A stretch of DNA of 64,000 bases from Micromonospora alfalfae (GCF_022230925.1 NZ_JAKKFH010000034.1:1-64000); one strand, 5' to 3'; counted from the stretch's first letter, positions 37,316 to 47,011 are shown. Translations and numbers: made by a program. The notes: generated from the letters alone by a model not told the origin.

Positions 37316-37909
37316 TCAGGCCGGGGCGACGGCGCGCGTACGGCGCATGGTCAGCACGTACTCGACCAGCGAGATCAGCACGTGCTTCGTCGACTCCCGG
37401 TTACGGGCGTCGCAGGCCACCACCGGCACGTCGCTCGAGATCGCCAAGGCGTCCCGGACGTCCTGCGGGTCGTGGTACTGCATCCCGTCGAAGCAGTTGA
37501 TCGCCACCAGGTACGGCAGGCGTCGGTGCTCGAAGAAGTCGATCGCCGCGAAGCAGTCGGCCAGCCGGCGGGTGTCCACCAGCACGACCGCACCGATCGC
37601 ACCCCGCACCAGTTCGTCCCACATGAACCAGAAACGGGTCTGACCCGGCGTACCGAACAGGTACAGGATCAGGTCACGGTCGATCGAGATCCGGCCGAAG
37701 TCCATGGCCACCGTGGTCGTCGTCTTGCCCGGCACCTGCCGGGTGTCGTCGACGCCCACGCCAGCGGAGGTCATGATGGCCTCAGTGGTCAGCGGCGTGA
37801 TCTCCGAGACCGAGCCGACCAGCGTCGTCTTACCGACGCCGAATCCACCGGCGATAACGATCTTCGCCGACGTCACGCGGCCGCTCGGGTTCGGCGGGCG
37901 GTGCGACAT
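37316..37909 (-). CDS. cvnD: Conservon small GTPase (CvnD-like)
   Basis: The 197-residue protein is the ATP/GTP-binding member of a CvnABCD conservon. It has P-loop GGFGVGKTT (about 22-30), a Thr-rich switch I segment (DTRQVPGKTTTTVAMDFG), switch II LFGTPGQTRFWFMWDEL and a degenerate base motif NCFDG. It resembles Rab/MglA-like small G proteins and would bind GTP at the cytoplasmic face. The ATG at 37909 lies one base after the DUF742 gene stop; a GTG at 37930 is an alternative. Last gene of the four-gene operon. Confidence 0.9.
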   Translation of the reverse strand: MSHRPPNPSGRVTSAKIVIAGGFGVGKTTLVGSVSEITPLTTEAIMTSAGVGVDDTRQVPGKTTTTVAMDFGRISIDRDLILYLFGTPGQTRFWFMWDELVRGAIGAVVLVDTRRLADCFAAIDFFEHRRLPYLVAINCFDGMQYHDPQDVRDALAISSDVPVVACDARNRESTKHVLISLVEYVLTMRRTRAVAPA

Positions 37910-37910
37910 G

Positions 37911-38288
37911 TCAGAGCCTGCGAAGTCCACTCAGCACCCTCTCCAGCAGTTCAGTGCCCACCGCGTCGTCGGAGTCGTCCAAAATGGTCGGCTCGTGGAC
38001 CGCGACCAGGCCGTCCGTCGCCATGTCGGCGATGAGCACCCGGGCCACACCGAGCGGGAGCTGCATCCGCGCCGCGATCTCCGCGAGCGATTGCACGCGA
38101 CCGTCACACAGCGCGGCGATGTACTGGTGTTCGCGGCCCTGGCCGCCGTTGCCATTGGCAGCGGCCCGGCCGCGCACCGTCGTCTCGACGAGCGCCTCCA
38201 GCGCGATGTCGAGCCGGGGACGGGTGCGACCACGGGTCACGGCGTATGGACGGACCAACGCTCCGGTTGGTTCGTCACGATCGGCCAT
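37911..38288 (-). CDS. cvnC: DUF742 conservon protein (CvnC-like)
   Basis: The 125-residue protein is of the DUF742 family, with a winged-helix-like fold: ALVRPYAVTRGRT at the start, then ALCDGRVQSLAEIAARMQLPLGVARVLIADMATDGLV. It accompanies roadblock and GTPase proteins in conservons and probably links the GTPase to the kinase, though its biochemical role is unclear. Start uncertain: ATG 38288 is 11 bases after AAGGAGG, whereas GTG 38300 directly abuts it. Confidence 0.88.
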   Translation of the reverse strand: MADRDEPTGALVRPYAVTRGRTRPRLDIALEALVETTVRGRAAANGNGGQGREHQYIAALCDGRVQSLAEIAARMQLPLGVARVLIADMATDGLVAVHEPTILDDSDDAVGTELLERVLSGLRRL

Positions 38289-38386
38289 CTCGCCGCTCAC
38301 CTCCTTCGCACCCGTTACCGGCTCCCACCGGTGAAACCCGTCGTTGTCGTTGTTGCAGTCGTGCCGACCTCACGATCGGCGAGACG

Positions 38387-38791
38387 TCAGCCCAGCATGC
38401 CCGCAGCCGCACGCGGCTGCGGGGTCAGTGCGTCGCCCACCCGGTCGACCAGCAGCGCCATCTCGTAGCCAACCTGGCCCACGTCGGAGCTGCGGGCTGC
38501 CAGCACGGCGAAGGACGAGCCGTCCGAGATGGACATCAGGAACAGGAAGCCATTGTCCATCTCCACGACGGTCTGCAACACCGCGCCTCCCTCGAAGCAG
38601 CGTGCTGCCCCCTGGGTCAGGCTGACCAGACCCGAGGAGATCGCGGCGAGCTGGTCTGCCCGGTCGCGCGGCAGATCCCGTGACGACGCGAGGAGTAGGC
38701 CGTCCGCCGATACGGCGACCGCATGCGCGACGCCGGGCACCCGGTCGGCGAAGTTGGCCAGCAGCCAACCAAGATCCTGCGTAGTTGTCAT
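38387..38791 (-). CDS. cvnB: Roadblock/LC7 domain protein (CvnB-like)
   Basis: The 134-residue protein is a single roadblock domain ([31 protein letters not shown]... then a central helix and strands). Such domains act as scaffolds or GTPase-activating partners for MglA-like GTPases. Its ATG overlaps the stop of the sensor kinase gene (ATGA, 38788-38791). It is followed by the DUF742 gene after about 98 bases. Confidence 0.93.
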   Translation of the reverse strand: MTTTQDLGWLLANFADRVPGVAHAVAVSADGLLLASSRDLPRDRADQLAAISSGLVSLTQGAARCFEGGAVLQTVVEMDNGFLFLMSISDGSSFAVLAARSSDVGQVGYEMALLVDRVGDALTPQPRAAAGMLG

Positions 38792-41700
38792 CCTTCTTGC
38801 TCCTTCTGCCCGCTCCCGGCCACCGGGCCTGAGCCAGACTGCGAGGATTGCCCTCCCGGAGTTGCCTCCGGGCTGGTCGGGTTGTCCGAGGTGCTACGCC
38901 CTCGCTGCACGCCCCGGTGGTAGGCGGAGAGCAGGCCACGAACCGCCTCCGGGGAGCGCCGCTGGACCGAGGTGGTGGGCTTCTCCACCGCACCGGGTAC
39001 CAGTTGCGCCATCGGCTTGCGCTTCGGCAGACCGGTAGTGGTGGTCTCGTTCACCGGCGCCGCGCCGGCCGCCGCGGAGGCAGCACGCCAGCCGTCGTCG
39101 GCGGCGGTCTGCCAGCCGTTGCTCTGCGGTTGGGGCCGGCGGTTCGGCAGGCTCTCGGCGAGGCTGGGGCGGGTGCCCTCGTTCGCTGTGGAGCCGTTGT
39201 CCCGCGGCGCTCCTCCGACCGTCGGAGTGTCTGCCATCGGTGTGTTACCTGTCGTCCCGGGTGGTGTCTTGTGGACTGCCCGACCGGTGGCCTCGACCGT
39301 GGCGAACTGCTGGGTAGCGGAGTCGCCGTTCGTCGCTGGCTGAGCGCCGGCCGCGGTCTCCTCGGAGCCCGGGCGACGGGTACGGAACCAGGCCGACTCG
39401 AGCTCCCGGAAGATCGGCAGCTCCATCGTCTCATCCGCGTACCGCTGACGGTTCTGCGCCTGCGGCTGCTGCGGCGTCGGCCGAGTCTGCGGCGTTGGCC
39501 GAGTCTGCGGAGCCGGAGCCGGCGTTGCCGCCGGGGTCGGCGCAGGAGCCGGAGGCTGGGCTGCGGCCGGCTGCTCGCCGGGTCGCGGGACCCGCGGCAG
39601 TTCCGTCGTCATGTCCAGTGCGGCGGCGAGCCGCTCGGGCACCGGCGGGGTGGCCGTGTCCCGGTCGCTACCCGGCACTGGCGGCCAGGCCGGCGGCGCC
39701 GGGGCGTTGGGTGCCTGCGCGGGCGGGGCGGATCGGGGCGCGAAGCCGCTGAACGACTGGCTGGAGGCCGGCGGCGCCGAGTACGGCTGGTTCGAATACG
39801 GCTGACCGGACGCCGGCGAGGCCGAGACCGGCGACGCGGACACCGGCGGACCGGCGTACGGCTGCCCGGAGGCCGGAGCGGCGGACACCGGCGCGCCGCC
39901 GTACGGCGCACCTGAGTAGGGCTGCCCGGAGTACGGCTGGCCGGAGGCCGGCGAGGCGGAGACCGGCGCACCGGAGTAGGGCTGCGCGGAGACCGGCGGT
40001 GCCGAGTACGGGTGCGCCTCGGGGCTGCTCGGCAGCTGACGCGGAATGGACGGCTGCTGGTCGGTGCCCGGGGTCTCGTCCCCGCCCCGGCGCTGCGGCA
40101 GCGGGTCGATGCCCTGGCCGTTGGCCGACCGGGGGGTGAACCCGTCACCGCCGTTCGCCCCGGCCGCGCCGGTCAGATCGGACCACGCCGGCATCGACCG
40201 GTACGCGCCACCGTTGGCGGGCGTGCCGGCACCGTTGCGCGTCGCGGGGTCGAACGGGCGACCGCCCAGGGTGACCTGGTTGCCGGACTCGCTCGGACGG
40301 GGGCCGTTGCCCAGCGCGGGCAGCGCGCCGAAGACCGGCGCGGGCCCATTGGACTGCGGGCCACCGAACTGGGGAGCACCGGCCGCCGGCAGCGCCGGAG
40401 GCTGCTGCACCCGACCGGAGAGCGCCCGGGGCACCAGCACCGAGGTGGGCAGGGTCACGTCGGCGACAGTGCCGCGATCGTTGCCGGGGCGCAGCTCGAC
40501 CCGGACACCGTGTCGGGACGCCAGCCGGGCGACCACGACGAGGCCCATCATCCGGGACACCGCCACGTCGACCTGCGGCGGCGTCGCGAGCCGCTCGTTG
40601 AGGTCGTGCAACTGCTCGGCGCTGATACCGATACCGCGGTCCTCGACGTACAGCGAGGAGCGGTCGCCGACGCGCCGGGCCTCGACCATGACCTGCGAGT
40701 CGGGCGGGGAGAACGCCGTGGCGTTGTCGAACAGCTCCGCGACGAGGTGCACCAGGTCGTTGACCGCGTGCGCGGCGACCTCGATGTCGCGGTCGATGAC
40801 ACCGAACTCGATCCGGGTGTAGTGCTCGACCTCGGACTGCGCGGCGCGCAGCACGTCGATGAGGGCGGCCGGCTCACGCTGCACGCGGGTGGAGTCGGCA
40901 CCGGCGAGCACCAGCAGGTTCTCGTCGTTGCGGCGCATCCGGGTGGCCAGGTGGTCGAGCTGGAACAGCTCGGCCAGCCGGTCCGGGTCCTCCTCGCCGC
41001 GCTCCAACCGGTCGAGGTGCCCGATGAGGCGGTCGACCAGGATCTGGGAACGACGGGCCAGGTTGACGAACATGGTCGCGACGGAGGCGCGCAGTGCCGC
41101 CTGCTCGGCGGCCGTGCGGACGGCTTCCAGGTGGACGGCGTTGAACGCCTCGGTCACCTGGCCGAACTCGTCCTTGCTGCGCACCGGCAGTGGTTCGGCG
41201 ATCTGGTTGGCCAGCTGCACCGGGGAGAGCTGGCCGACGACCTGCGGGTCGCGCAGACGGGCCACCGCCTGTGGCAGGCCGTATTGGGCCACGGAGAGCG
41301 CGCCCTGCCGCAGCTCACGGAGTGAGCGGGCCATCGAGCGGGCTACCAGGTAGGCGAAGAGGATGGCCAGCAGCAGCATGCTGAGCAGCAGGCCGGTCTC
41401 CAGGAAGACCTGGCGTTGGACGTCCGAGCGGAGGGTGTCGGCCTGGTCGACCACTTCACTGTCGAGCTTCCGCTCGACGGTGCGGATCAGCTTGGCGTTG
41501 GCCGTCATGGCGGCCTCCCACTGGTCCGGGCCGAACGGCGCACCGCGCATGTTGCCGGTGGTGTTGCCGTCGATCCAGCCTGTGTAGTTCTGTGCCTGCC
41601 GACGGTCGCCGCCAGCGACCGTCTGGTCGTGGAACTTCGCGTCGTCGGGGGTGGCGACGGCCTTGAAGCTCTGCAGGGCCTGCTGCTGGCCGGTGTCACT

Positions 41701-42414
41701 GGCGACGTAGTCCCTGCGCAGTGCGGGGGTCAGGCGCTGTCCGCCCTTCACGCCCAGCGCGCGGTGCACCACGACCCGGCGTACGGCGAGGAACTCCTTC
41801 TCCCGGGCGACCGCCGCGGCGGCGCGCATCCGGTCGCTGAGTTGGTTGTCACCGGCGAGCTGCGTGGACGAGTCGCGGATGGCGAGCAGGTCACTGATGA
41901 GACCCTCGTACGCCTGCACGGTCTCGGTCAGCGCGAGCTTTCCGTTGAACACCTGGCTGCGGACGCCCGACAGGTCCTGCAGGTTCTGGTCGATGCCGTC
42001 GAGCAGACTCTCGAGGCTGCTCGGCAGGTCCTCGATCTCGGTCCGCTGCTGCCGGTAGGGGATCGCATCCTGATCCACCCGGGAGTTCACCCGGTTGTAG
42101 GCCTCCTGGTACTGCGCCGTCGGCTGCGTCCCGTCCGCGCCCAGCAGCAGCACGGCGGCGGTCCGCTCGTCCTGCAGGCTGTCGACCAGATCACCTGAAT
42201 AGCTCGACAGATTCGCCAGGTCGCCAGCTCGGTTGGCATTGTTGAGCGTCTCCACGTGGTCGATAAGACCACTGGTGCCCACCACGACCGTGGCGATGGT
42301 CGGCACGATCATGATGAGACCGAGCTTGGACCAGATCGGCATGTCCCGGAGCCGGCTGGCCGGCCGGCGCAGCCGCGACAGGAAGGAGCCCGCCGTCTTT
42401 GGCCGTTTGCTCAC
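38788..42414 (-). CDS. cvnA: Conservon sensor histidine kinase with nitrate/nitrite-sensing-like domain (CvnA-like)
   Basis: The 1208-residue protein has TM1 at about 31-51, an extracellular NIT-type helical sensor domain (52-335), TM2 at about 340-358, a HAMP-like linker, a dimerisation helix with candidate His488 ([16 protein letters not shown]), and an ATPase domain with DNA (563-565) and EDRGIGIS (591-598). From about 660 the tail is long and disordered, with Pro/Tyr/Ser repeats (about 800-890), and ends in the motifs [26 protein letters not shown] and YHRGVQRGR. The GTG at 42414 has GAGGG seven bases upstream. First gene of the conservon operon; it likely signals through the downstream small GTPase. 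Confidence 0.92.
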   Translation of the reverse strand: MSKRPKTAGSFLSRLRRPASRLRDMPIWSKLGLIMIVPTIATVVVGTSGLIDHVETLNNANRAGDLANLSSYSGDLVDSLQDERTAAVLLLGADGTQPTAQYQEAYNRVNSRVDQDAIPYRQQRTEIEDLPSSLESLLDGIDQNLQDLSGVRSQVFNGKLALTETVQAYEGLISDLLAIRDSSTQLAGDNQLSDRMRAAAAVAREKEFLAVRRVVVHRALGVKGGQRLTPALRRDYVASDTGQQQALQSFKAVATPDDAKFHDQTVAGGDRRQAQNYTGWIDGNTTGNMRGAPFGPDQWEAAMTANAKLIRTVERKLDSEVVDQADTLRSDVQRQVFLETGLLLSMLLLAILFAYLVARSMARSLRELRQGALSVAQYGLPQAVARLRDPQVVGQLSPVQLANQIAEPLPVRSKDEFGQVTEAFNAVHLEAVRTAAEQAALRASVATMFVNLARRSQILVDRLIGHLDRLERGEEDPDRLAELFQLDHLATRMRRNDENLLVLAGADSTRVQREPAALIDVLRAAQSEVEHYTRIEFGVIDRDIEVAAHAVNDLVHLVAELFDNATAFSPPDSQVMVEARRVGDRSSLYVEDRGIGISAEQLHDLNERLATPPQVDVAVSRMMGLVVVARLASRHGVRVELRPGNDRGTVADVTLPTSVLVPRALSGRVQQPPALPAAGAPQFGGPQSNGPAPVFGALPALGNGPRPSESGNQVTLGGRPFDPATRNGAGTPANGGAYRSMPAWSDLTGAAGANGGDGFTPRSANGQGIDPLPQRRGGDETPGTDQQPSIPRQLPSSPEAHPYSAPPVSAQPYSGAPVSASPASGQPYSGQPYSGAPYGGAPVSAAPASGQPYAGPPVSASPVSASPASGQPYSNQPYSAPPASSQSFSGFAPRSAPPAQAPNAPAPPAWPPVPGSDRDTATPPVPERLAAALDMTTELPRVPRPGEQPAAAQPPAPAPTPAATPAPAPQTRPTPQTRPTPQQPQAQNRQRYADETMELPIFRELESAWFRTRRPGSEETAAGAQPATNGDSATQQFATVEATGRAVHKTPPGTTGNTPMADTPTVGGAPRDNGSTANEGTRPSLAESLPNRRPQPQSNGWQTAADDGWRAASAAAGAAPVNETTTTGLPKRKPMAQLVPGAVEKPTTSVQRRSPEAVRGLLSAYHRGVQRGRSTSDNPTSPEATPGGQSSQSGSGPVAGSGQKEQEG
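39745..40017 (-). repeat. Coding repeats of PYSxxPVSA / PASGQPYS type in the sensor kinase tail
   Basis: About 90 residues of the kinase tail are built from variable units such as [17 protein letters not shown] and [12 protein letters not shown]. Tyrosine recurs regularly. The DNA is correspondingly repetitive. The segment is predicted to be disordered and lies between the kinase core and the conserved C-terminal motifs. Confidence 0.8.
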
Positions 42415-42607
42415 GTCACCGCCCTCGCGATTACAGCTTGAACGCGTTGCCCCGGGCAACGCCCAGCGACCGACCCGGCGGGTCGGACCCCCGAGATTCC
42501 ATCACGCCGGTCGACAAGAAGAAAGCCCAGGTTGTCCCCAACCGAAGGTGTGATGAGATGTTGATGCGATTTGATAGCAGTCTGTCTGGCCGGAGTAACT
42601 GAAGGTA

Positions 42608-43210
42608 ATGGAACATCCGCACCGCGTTGTCCTACTGGCCGGCCCATCGGGGTCCGGAAAGTCGTACATAGCGCAGCAAACCGGCCTGCCGGTGCTGTGC
42701 TTGGACGACTTCTACAAAGACGGCGATGACCCTACGTTGCCGAGACGAAACGGCCAGGTGGATTGGGAATCGCCGCACTCCTGGGACGCCCCCAGTGCGG
42801 TGGAAATCATTGCCCAACTTGCCCGCGAGGGCCGAGCCGATGTGCCGGTTTATGCGATCGGCGCTGATCGGCGGGTAGCCACCCGGCCATTTGATGTCGC
42901 CGGATCGCCACTTTTCGTGGCCGAAGGGATCTTCGCCGCCGAGATTGTCGAGGAGTGCCGTCGCCGCGGCCTGCTCGCCGGGGCGTACGCGCTGCGCCGC
43001 CCGCGCGGGGCCACCTTCCTGCGCCGACTCGCCCGCGACCTGTCCGAGCAGCGCAAGGCGCCTCGGGTGCTGATTCGGCGCGGGGTGGCGCTGCTCCGTG
43101 CCGAGCCTGCGGTGCTGCGCCGGCAGATGGGCCTCGGCGCGGAGGCGGCCCGGGCCCGGGAGGTGCTGCGCCGGGTGGCCGGTCTGCTCGCCGGCCACCC
43201 ACATGGCTGA
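42608..43210 (+). CDS. Uridine kinase-like P-loop kinase
   Basis: The 200-residue protein has a Walker A motif GPSGSGKS near residue 12, followed by LPVLCLDDFYKDGDDPTLP, the uridine-kinase pattern in which the Asp-Asp-Phe-Tyr segment binds the nucleoside. WDAPSAVEII and VAEGIFAAEI complete the fold. Other P-loop kinases such as phosphoribulokinase share this pattern, so the acceptor is probable rather than certain. Start ATG is preceded by GAAGG. It is divergent from the conservon operon and convergent with add (two-base gap), in keeping with nucleoside salvage. Confidence 0.8.
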   Translation: MEHPHRVVLLAGPSGSGKSYIAQQTGLPVLCLDDFYKDGDDPTLPRRNGQVDWESPHSWDAPSAVEIIAQLAREGRADVPVYAIGADRRVATRPFDVAGSPLFVAEGIFAAEIVEECRRRGLLAGAYALRRPRGATFLRRLARDLSEQRKAPRVLIRRGVALLRAEPAVLRRQMGLGAEAARAREVLRRVAGLLAGHPHG

Positions 43211-43212
43211 GC

Positions 43213-44286
43213 TCAGGCCAGCAACTTCGCGTACGCCGGCTTGATCACGTCGTCGATGATCCGCAGCCGCTCGTCGAACGGGATGAAGGCGCTCTTCATC
43301 GCGTTGATGGTGAACCACTGCAACTCTTTCCAGCCATAGCCGAACGTCTCCACCAGTAACGACATCTCCCGCGACATCGAGGTGCCGCTCATCAGCCGGT
43401 TGTCGGTGTTGACTGTCACCCGGAAACGCAGGTCCCTCAGCAGGCCGATCGGGTGGTCCGCGATCGAGCCCACAGCACCGGTCTGCACGTTCGACGAGGG
43501 GCACAGTTCCAGGGGGATCCGCTTGTCCCGGACGTACGCGGCCAGCCGGCCGAGCGAGCCGTCGGGGGCGATGTCGTCGACGATCCGCACCCCGTGGCCG
43601 AGCCGGTCCGCCCCGCACCACTGGATCGCCTGCCAGATCGACGGCAGACCGAACGCCTCGCCGGCGTGGATGGTGAAGTGGAAGTTCTCCCGTTGCAGGT
43701 ACTCGAAGGCGTCCAGGTGCCGGGTGGGCGGAAAGCCCGCCTCGGCGCCCGCGATGTCGAAGCCGACCACTCCGGCATCCCGGTGCCGCACGGCCAGCTC
43801 GGCGATCTCCTGGGAACGGGCGGCGTGCCGCATCGCGGTGAGCAGCGTGCCCACCCGGATGGTCAGGCCCGCCTCGACCGCCTGGGCGGTGCCCTCGGCG
43901 AACCCGGCCAGCACCGCCTCGACCACCTCGTCCAGGCTGAGGTCCCGTTCCAGGTGCTGCTCCGGGGCGAACCGCACCTCGGCGTAGACCACGCCGTCGG
44001 CGGCCAGGTCCAGGGCGCACTCGCGGGCCACCCGACGCAGCGCGGGCGCGGTCTGCATGACCGCCACGGTGTGCGCGAACGTCTCGAGGTAGCGCTCCAG
44101 GGAACCGGAGTCCGCCGCGTCCGCGAACCAGCGTCCGAGCGCCTCCGGGTCGGTGGTGGGCAGCTCGTGGCCCACCTCGGCGGCCAGGTCGACGATCGTC
44201 GCCGGCCTCAGCCCGCCGTCGAGGTGGTCGTGCAGCAGCGCCTTCGGGACCTTGACGATGTCCTCGTACCGGATAGTTGCGACCAT
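43213..44286 (-). CDS. add: Adenosine deaminase
   Basis: The 357-residue enzyme deaminates adenosine and deoxyadenosine. Zinc and catalytic residues are present: His19 and His21 (LLHDHLDG), His207 and Glu210 (HAGEAFG), His231 (RLGHGV) and Asp295 ([11 protein letters not shown]). Length and motifs are standard. It is the purine branch of the salvage cluster; no purine nucleoside phosphorylase gene is present in the window. Confidence 0.96.
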   Translation of the reverse strand: MVATIRYEDIVKVPKALLHDHLDGGLRPATIVDLAAEVGHELPTTDPEALGRWFADAADSGSLERYLETFAHTVAVMQTAPALRRVARECALDLAADGVVYAEVRFAPEQHLERDLSLDEVVEAVLAGFAEGTAQAVEAGLTIRVGTLLTAMRHAARSQEIAELAVRHRDAGVVGFDIAGAEAGFPPTRHLDAFEYLQRENFHFTIHAGEAFGLPSIWQAIQWCGADRLGHGVRIVDDIAPDGSLGRLAAYVRDKRIPLELCPSSNVQTGAVGSIADHPIGLLRDLRFRVTVNTDNRLMSGTSMSREMSLLVETFGYGWKELQWFTINAMKSAFIPFDERLRIIDDVIKPAYAKLLA

Positions 44287-44338
44287 GCTCAGACCCTAGT
44301 CAGGGGCCTGGGCGGACCGGTACAGGACCGGCCGGGCG

Positions 44339-44761
44339 TCACGGTCGCCAGCCGTACACCCGGTGCACGTGGAGGCGGATCACGAGCCGTCCGTCGGCGA
44401 CCATGGCGGCCCGGTAGTCCGCCCAGTCCGGGTGGTCGCCGCGAATCCGGCGGTAGACCTCCACCAGTTCGTCGACCGTCTCGTCGGTGGTGGCCATGGC
44501 CGGCTCGCTGAGCGTCACGGTCCCCTCCGCTACCGCGTACGCGCCGCCGTCCGGGGTGGTGACGTGGAAGCTGGCCCGGGGATCGCGGCGCAGGTTGCGC
44601 ACCTTCGCCCGGTCCCCGGTGGTGGAGCAGCGGAGCAACTCCGGCTCGGCCAGGTAGTCGAGGTTGGACAGCTGGGGCCGCCCGTCCCGGCGCACTGTGA
44701 CAAGCACTCCGCGCCCCCGCTGACCGAACAGCTCCCACAGTCGGTGAGAATTGGTTGACAT
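44339..44761 (-). CDS. PPOX-class (F420-dependent type) flavin-fold oxidoreductase
   Basis: The 140-residue split-barrel protein has RGRGVLVTVRRDGRPQLSNLDYL at the start and RAKVRNLRRDPRASFHV in the cofactor-phosphate region, as in PPOX-class F420-dependent reductases. The end TVDELVEVYRRIRGDHPDWADYRAAM is the typical C-terminal helix. Substrate unknown. The start at 44761 lies within a TGACATGTCA box, and the TTGACA/TAGGTT promoter implies a leaderless transcript. It is divergent from the MarR gene that presumably regulates it. Confidence 0.85.
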   Translation of the reverse strand: MSTNSHRLWELFGQRGRGVLVTVRRDGRPQLSNLDYLAEPELLRCSTTGDRAKVRNLRRDPRASFHVTTPDGGAYAVAEGTVTLSEPAMATTDETVDELVEVYRRIRGDHPDWADYRAAMVADGRLVIRLHVHRVYGWRP

Positions 44762-44812
44762 GTCATCGAACCTAGGGGCAAGTCGATGACATGTCAACGA
44801 AAGCGTTAGACT
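44754..44812. promoter_or_regulatory. Divergent MarR operator-promoter region
   Basis: A perfect 16-base inverted repeat, GTTGACATGTCATCGA (44754-44769) and its complement (44783-44798), contains two TGACATGTCA palindromes at 44756-44765 and 44787-44796, 31 bases apart (about three turns). On the minus strand TTGACA (44797-44792) and TAGGTT are 17 bases apart, seven bases before the F420-gene ATG. On the plus strand TAGACT (44807-44812) is six bases before the MarR GTG. Both transcripts should be leaderless and repressed by MarR. Confidence 0.85.
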
Positions 44813-44818
44813 CGACCT

Positions 44819-45316
44819 GTGGAAGCACCCCGCTGGCTGGACGAACGGGAGGAGCGCGCCTGGCGCGGCTACCGCCGGATGCGTCTCCTGCTCGACCTGG
44901 AGCTGGCCCGGGAGCTGACCCAGGACGCCGGCCTCTCCGAGGCCGACTACGACGTGCTGTCCGACCTCTCCGAGACACCGCAGGGGCGGCTGCGCCTGCG
45001 GGAGTTGGCAGACCGCATGCTCTGGTCGCGCAGCCGGCTCTCCCACCACCTGACCCGGATGCAACAGCGCGGGCTGGTGACCCGCGAGGAGTGCGCCGAC
45101 GACGCCCGGGGGTCGGTCGTCGTCCTCACCCCCGCCGGGCGGCAGGCCATCGAGTCCGCCGCCCCCGGTCACGTGGCCGCCGTCCGCCGGCACCTGATCG
45201 ACCTGCTCACCCCCGCAGAGGTCGACGCCCTCGGCGCGCTCACCCACCGGGTGGTCGACCACCTCGCCGCACCCGGCCTCCGAGCCACCCGGCCGCAGCC
45301 CGCAGCGGAGGCCTGA
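44819..45316 (+). CDS. MarR family transcriptional regulator
   Basis: The 165-residue winged-helix protein shows LSEADYDVLSDLSETPQGRLRLRELADRM, recognition helix SRSRLSHHLTRMQQRGLV and wing ECADDARGSVVVLTPAG. It probably binds the two TGACATGTCA boxes in the divergent promoter and represses itself and the F420-type oxidoreductase. Its stop is one base before the methyltransferase gene start, which may be co-transcribed. Confidence 0.92.
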   Translation: MEAPRWLDEREERAWRGYRRMRLLLDLELARELTQDAGLSEADYDVLSDLSETPQGRLRLRELADRMLWSRSRLSHHLTRMQQRGLVTREECADDARGSVVVLTPAGRQAIESAAPGHVAAVRRHLIDLLTPAEVDALGALTHRVVDHLAAPGLRATRPQPAAEA

Positions 45317-45317
45317 C

Positions 45318-46328
45318 GTGGATCCCCGCATCCTCGGCCGTTTGCGCTGCCCGGTCTGCGGCGAGCCGCTGGCCGAGGCGACCGCGGGCAGCACCGCTAC
45401 GCTGCGCTGCCCGCGCCGACACAGCTTCGACATCGCCCGGCAGGGGTACGTCAACCTCCTCGCCGGGCGCGCCCCGCACGCCGGCGACAGCGCCGAAATG
45501 GTCGCCGCCCGGGCGGACTTCCTCGCCGCCGGGCACTACGACCTCATCTCGGCCGCCCTCTCCGCCGCCGCGACGGAGGCCGTCGGTCGGCTCCGCGCGT
45601 CGGCAGCCAGGCACCCGGAAGCTGCCCCGTCCGCCCTTTGCTCTGCTTCAACCGACGAAACGGTTTCCGGGCCGGACCGTAGCGCGGAGGTAAGCAGAGC
45701 AAAGGACACAACAGCAGAGGTACGGGTCGAGCCGCCGACACCCGACCTCGGGGCGTACCCCCTGGTGGTGGATGCCGGCGCTGGCACCGGCCGGTACCTC
45801 GGCGCGGTGCTGGCGGCGCTGCCGGACGCCGTGGGTCTGGCCCTGGACGTGTCCAAGCCGGCGCTGCGCCGCGCGGCCCGCGCGCATCCCCGGGCCGCCG
45901 CCGCGCTCGCCGACACCTGGCAGCGACTGCCGCTCGCCGACGCCTCGACCGACGTGCTGCTGAACGTCTTCGCCCCGCGCAACGGCCCGGAGTTCCACCG
46001 GGTGCTCGACCCGGCCGGCGCGTTGCTGGTGGTCACGCCCGACACCGACCACCTCGCGGAGTTGGTGGACGCCCTCGACCTGCTGCGGGTGGACCCGGAC
46101 AAGGCCGACCGGGTGGCCGCCAGCCTGGGCGGGCATTTCACGCTCGTCAGCTCGGCGGTGCACCGGGCCGAGCTGGCACTGACCCGGCCGGAGGTCGCCA
46201 CACTGGTCGGGATGGGCCCCAGCGCCTGGCACACCGACCCGGCCGCGTTCACCACCCGGCTGGCCGCGCTGCCCGAACCGGCCCGGGTCACCGTGGCGGT
46301 CCGGCTCGACGTCCTGCGACCTCGCTGA
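45318..46328 (+). CDS. RlmA-type 23S rRNA (guanine-N1) methyltransferase
   Basis: The 336-residue protein has an N-terminal zinc-finger with Cys11, Cys14, Cys31 and His35 (CPVC...CPRRH), RQGYVNLL, and a SAM-binding domain with VVDAGAGTGRYL near 150. This is the RlmA(I)/RlmA(II) (RrmA/TlrB) architecture; TlrB-type enzymes methylate G748 and give tylosin resistance in producers. About 30 residues near 107-135 come from an inserted inverted repeat between the zinc and SAM domains. GTG start 45318 directly after the MarR stop. Confidence 0.85.
   Translation: MDPRILGRLRCPVCGEPLAEATAGSTATLRCPRRHSFDIARQGYVNLLAGRAPHAGDSAEMVAARADFLAAGHYDLISAALSAAATEAVGRLRASAARHPEAAPSALCSASTDETVSGPDRSAEVSRAKDTTAEVRVEPPTPDLGAYPLVVDAGAGTGRYLGAVLAALPDAVGLALDVSKPALRRAARAHPRAAAALADTWQRLPLADASTDVLLNVFAPRNGPEFHRVLDPAGALLVVTPDTDHLAELVDALDLLRVDPDKADRVAASLGGHFTLVSSAVHRAELALTRPEVATLVGMGPSAWHTDPAAFTTRLAALPEPARVTVAVRLDVLRPR
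45635..45705. repeat. Inverted repeat element inserted in frame in the methyltransferase gene
   Basis: CCTTTGCTCTGCTT (45635-45648) and its perfect complement (45692-45705) flank 43 bases within the coding sequence. The translated insert (ALCSASTDETVSGPDRSAEV and on) has no counterpart in the family fold. I recall similar CTTTGCTCTGC arms as intergenic elements in Micromonospora, but cannot check it here. Frame is preserved across it. Confidence 0.7.
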
Positions 46329-46330
46329 CC

Positions 46331-47011
46331 TCAGGTGGAGAGGTCGACCTCTTCCCAGCCGGGCGGCTCGTCGTGGTACGGCCCGCGCAGAATCACCGCC
46401 CACTCCAGCGCCCAACGCCGCTGCCCGATCGCGTTCGCGTCGACAAGGCCCGGTGCCCGCCGGCCACCACGCTCGGTCTCCAGGTACGCCCAGTCGAGGC
46501 AGTAGTGCAGGTCGAGCAGGGCGGCCGCGTCGGCCGGGTGCTGCGGCGCCGTGAGGATCCGGGAGCGCCAGTGCGGGAAGGTCTCCCCCTCGGCGATGTG
46601 CGGCAGCCGCTCGACCAGCCGTTCGTCGACTGCCAGCGTCGGGTCGAGCTGTTTGCTCAGCCCGAGCACCCAGGCCAGCGCGAAGAGCGCGTCGTGGTGC
46701 AGCACGAACGACCGGTGGTCGCCTTTGCCGCCCATCACGAACTGCCACTCCGGCGGGGTGACCATGTCGACCAGGTGCGAGCCGAGCAGCCAACTCATCG
46801 CCGCCTGCGGTGGCATCCCGAAACAGCGGGCCAGGATCAGGTGCAGCACCGCGATCCGCGCCTCGATCTCCCCTGTCGGACGCAGGTCGATCTGATCACC
46901 CGGCTCCCAGACGAGGGGGAACTGGGCCGGCGGCAACGGCAGGCCGAGCCGGGACAGCTCGTCCAGGCTCGCCTCGCGCACCTCACGTGGGTCGGGGGCA
47001 GCAACGGTCAC
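46331..47011 (-). CDS. DUF4272-like protein
   Basis: The 226-residue protein resembles the DUF4272 family: an N-terminal segment REVREASLDELSRLGLPLPPAQFPL, then RIAVLHLILARCFGMPP and a C-terminal helical region with LLDLHYCLDWAYLE. Function unknown. The GTG at 47011 has AGGAAG seven bases upstream; the 47074 start adds low-complexity residues. It is convergent with the methyltransferase gene and lies downstream of deoA on the same strand with about 110 bases between. Confidence 0.65.
   Translation of the reverse strand: MTVAAPDPREVREASLDELSRLGLPLPPAQFPLVWEPGDQIDLRPTGEIEARIAVLHLILARCFGMPPQAAMSWLLGSHLVDMVTPPEWQFVMGGKGDHRSFVLHHDALFALAWVLGLSKQLDPTLAVDERLVERLPHIAEGETFPHWRSRILTAPQHPADAAALLDLHYCLDWAYLETERGGRRAPGLVDANAIGQRRWALEWAVILRGPYHDEPPGWEEVDLST

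Noticed and set aside
34619-42414. A biosynthetic gene cluster around the conservon
   Set aside because: No synthase, NRPS, PKS, RiPP or terpene genes are present.
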